Made by a program: the position numbers and the translations under genes. The notes beneath the pieces were generated by a model. It made no database searches. It was given only the letters and a program-made list of their open reading frames with translations, and was not told the origin of the DNA. A DNA stretch of 50,640 bases. Origin: Acidobacteriaceae bacterium (GTDB lineage Bacteria; Acidobacteriota; Terriglobia; Terriglobales; Acidobacteriaceae). Below are positions 50,506 to 50,640 of this stretch, one piece after another. Location of the stretch: positions 1 through 50,640 of the forward strand of contig JARLFY010000065.1 of assembly GCA_031296325.1 (NCBI GenBank), given 5' to 3'. Each line of letters opens with the position of its first letter. The stretch's first letter is position 1.

Positions 50506-50640
50506 CAACGGCAAGTGCAACGGCAAGTGCAACGGCAAGTGCAACGGCAAGTGCAACGGCAAGTGCAACGGCAAGTGCAACGGCAAGTGCAACGGCAAGT
50601 GCAACGGCAAGTGCAACGGCAAGTGCAACGGCAAGTGCAA
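50506..50640. repeat. 12-bp tandem repeat (minisatellite) running off the window
   Basis: The unit caacggcaagtg repeats exactly for 11 full copies and starts a twelfth at the window end, so the true copy number is unknown. It reads through without stop on the minus strand as His-Leu-Pro-Leu, but that is a consequence of the period. A looser version with ttgccgttg words lies at 13861-13910. Confidence 0.9.

Noticed and set aside
50506..50640. Possible CRISPR array at the window end
   Set aside because: The 12-bp units are directly adjacent with no spacers, so this is a simple tandem repeat.

Overview
The window is a stretch of chromosome that looks like a moderately high-GC Acidobacteriota genome, most likely Terriglobia/Acidobacteriaceae (Granulicella, Edaphobacter or Terriglobus type). 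This rests on the style of RpoB, RpoC, LutABC and the GH127 protein, on a Tat-exported glycosidase, and on dense short palindromic intergenic repeats. It is an inference from family resemblance; no 16S gene is present.

Layout. 1-216: cut-off end of a TumE-type toxin gene. 368-11826: ribosomal/RNA polymerase operon read leftward (rplA-rplJ-rplL-rpoB-rpoC) with a strong terminator; rplK is not next to rplA. 12695-13603: PAS-GGDEF diguanylate cyclase. 13604-14270: a mirror-image cluster of repeats. 14271-20151: phosphoglucomutase, a UDP-galactopyranose-mutase-like flavoprotein, a nitronate-monooxygenase-like protein and QueD. 20571-24699: secreted beta-propeller, multipass membrane protein and MurQ carrying a palindromic repeat inside its reading frame. 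24842-32668: TonB receptor, MarR regulator, two MacB/FtsX-type permeases, a double-hotdog thioesterase, a DUF2127 protein and a cNMP-binding/DUF1003 protein. 32906-39674: Dxs-like synthase, hybrid GAF/PAS histidine kinase, GH127 glycosidase and a lone VapB-like antitoxin. 39779-42227: AT-rich island with a secreted propeller gene split by an in-frame TAG, plus a GT87-like membrane protein. 42410-47886: ferrochelatase, then lutA-lutB-lutC-rhaI. 48018-50640: acyltransferase, recR, ybaB and a 12-bp tandem repeat running off the end.

How genes fit together. The lutABC genes (L-lactate oxidation) are read with an L-rhamnose isomerase up to one terminator. This is sensible because L-rhamnose breakdown can yield L-lactaldehyde and then L-lactate. 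GH127, the rhamnose isomerase, phosphoglucomutase, MurQ and the TonB receptor suggest a heterotroph that uses plant or microbial polysaccharides and recycles its wall. ybaB-recR is the standard recombination pair.

The most interesting observations are the palindromic repeat domesticated inside murQ, the amber-split secreted propeller, an eight-cysteine insertion in RpoB, the nested mirrored repeats at 13681-14237, and the lactate-rhamnose operon. I saw no CRISPR array, prophage, intact insertion sequence, rRNA or intact tRNA. No clearly new defence or metabolic system is present.
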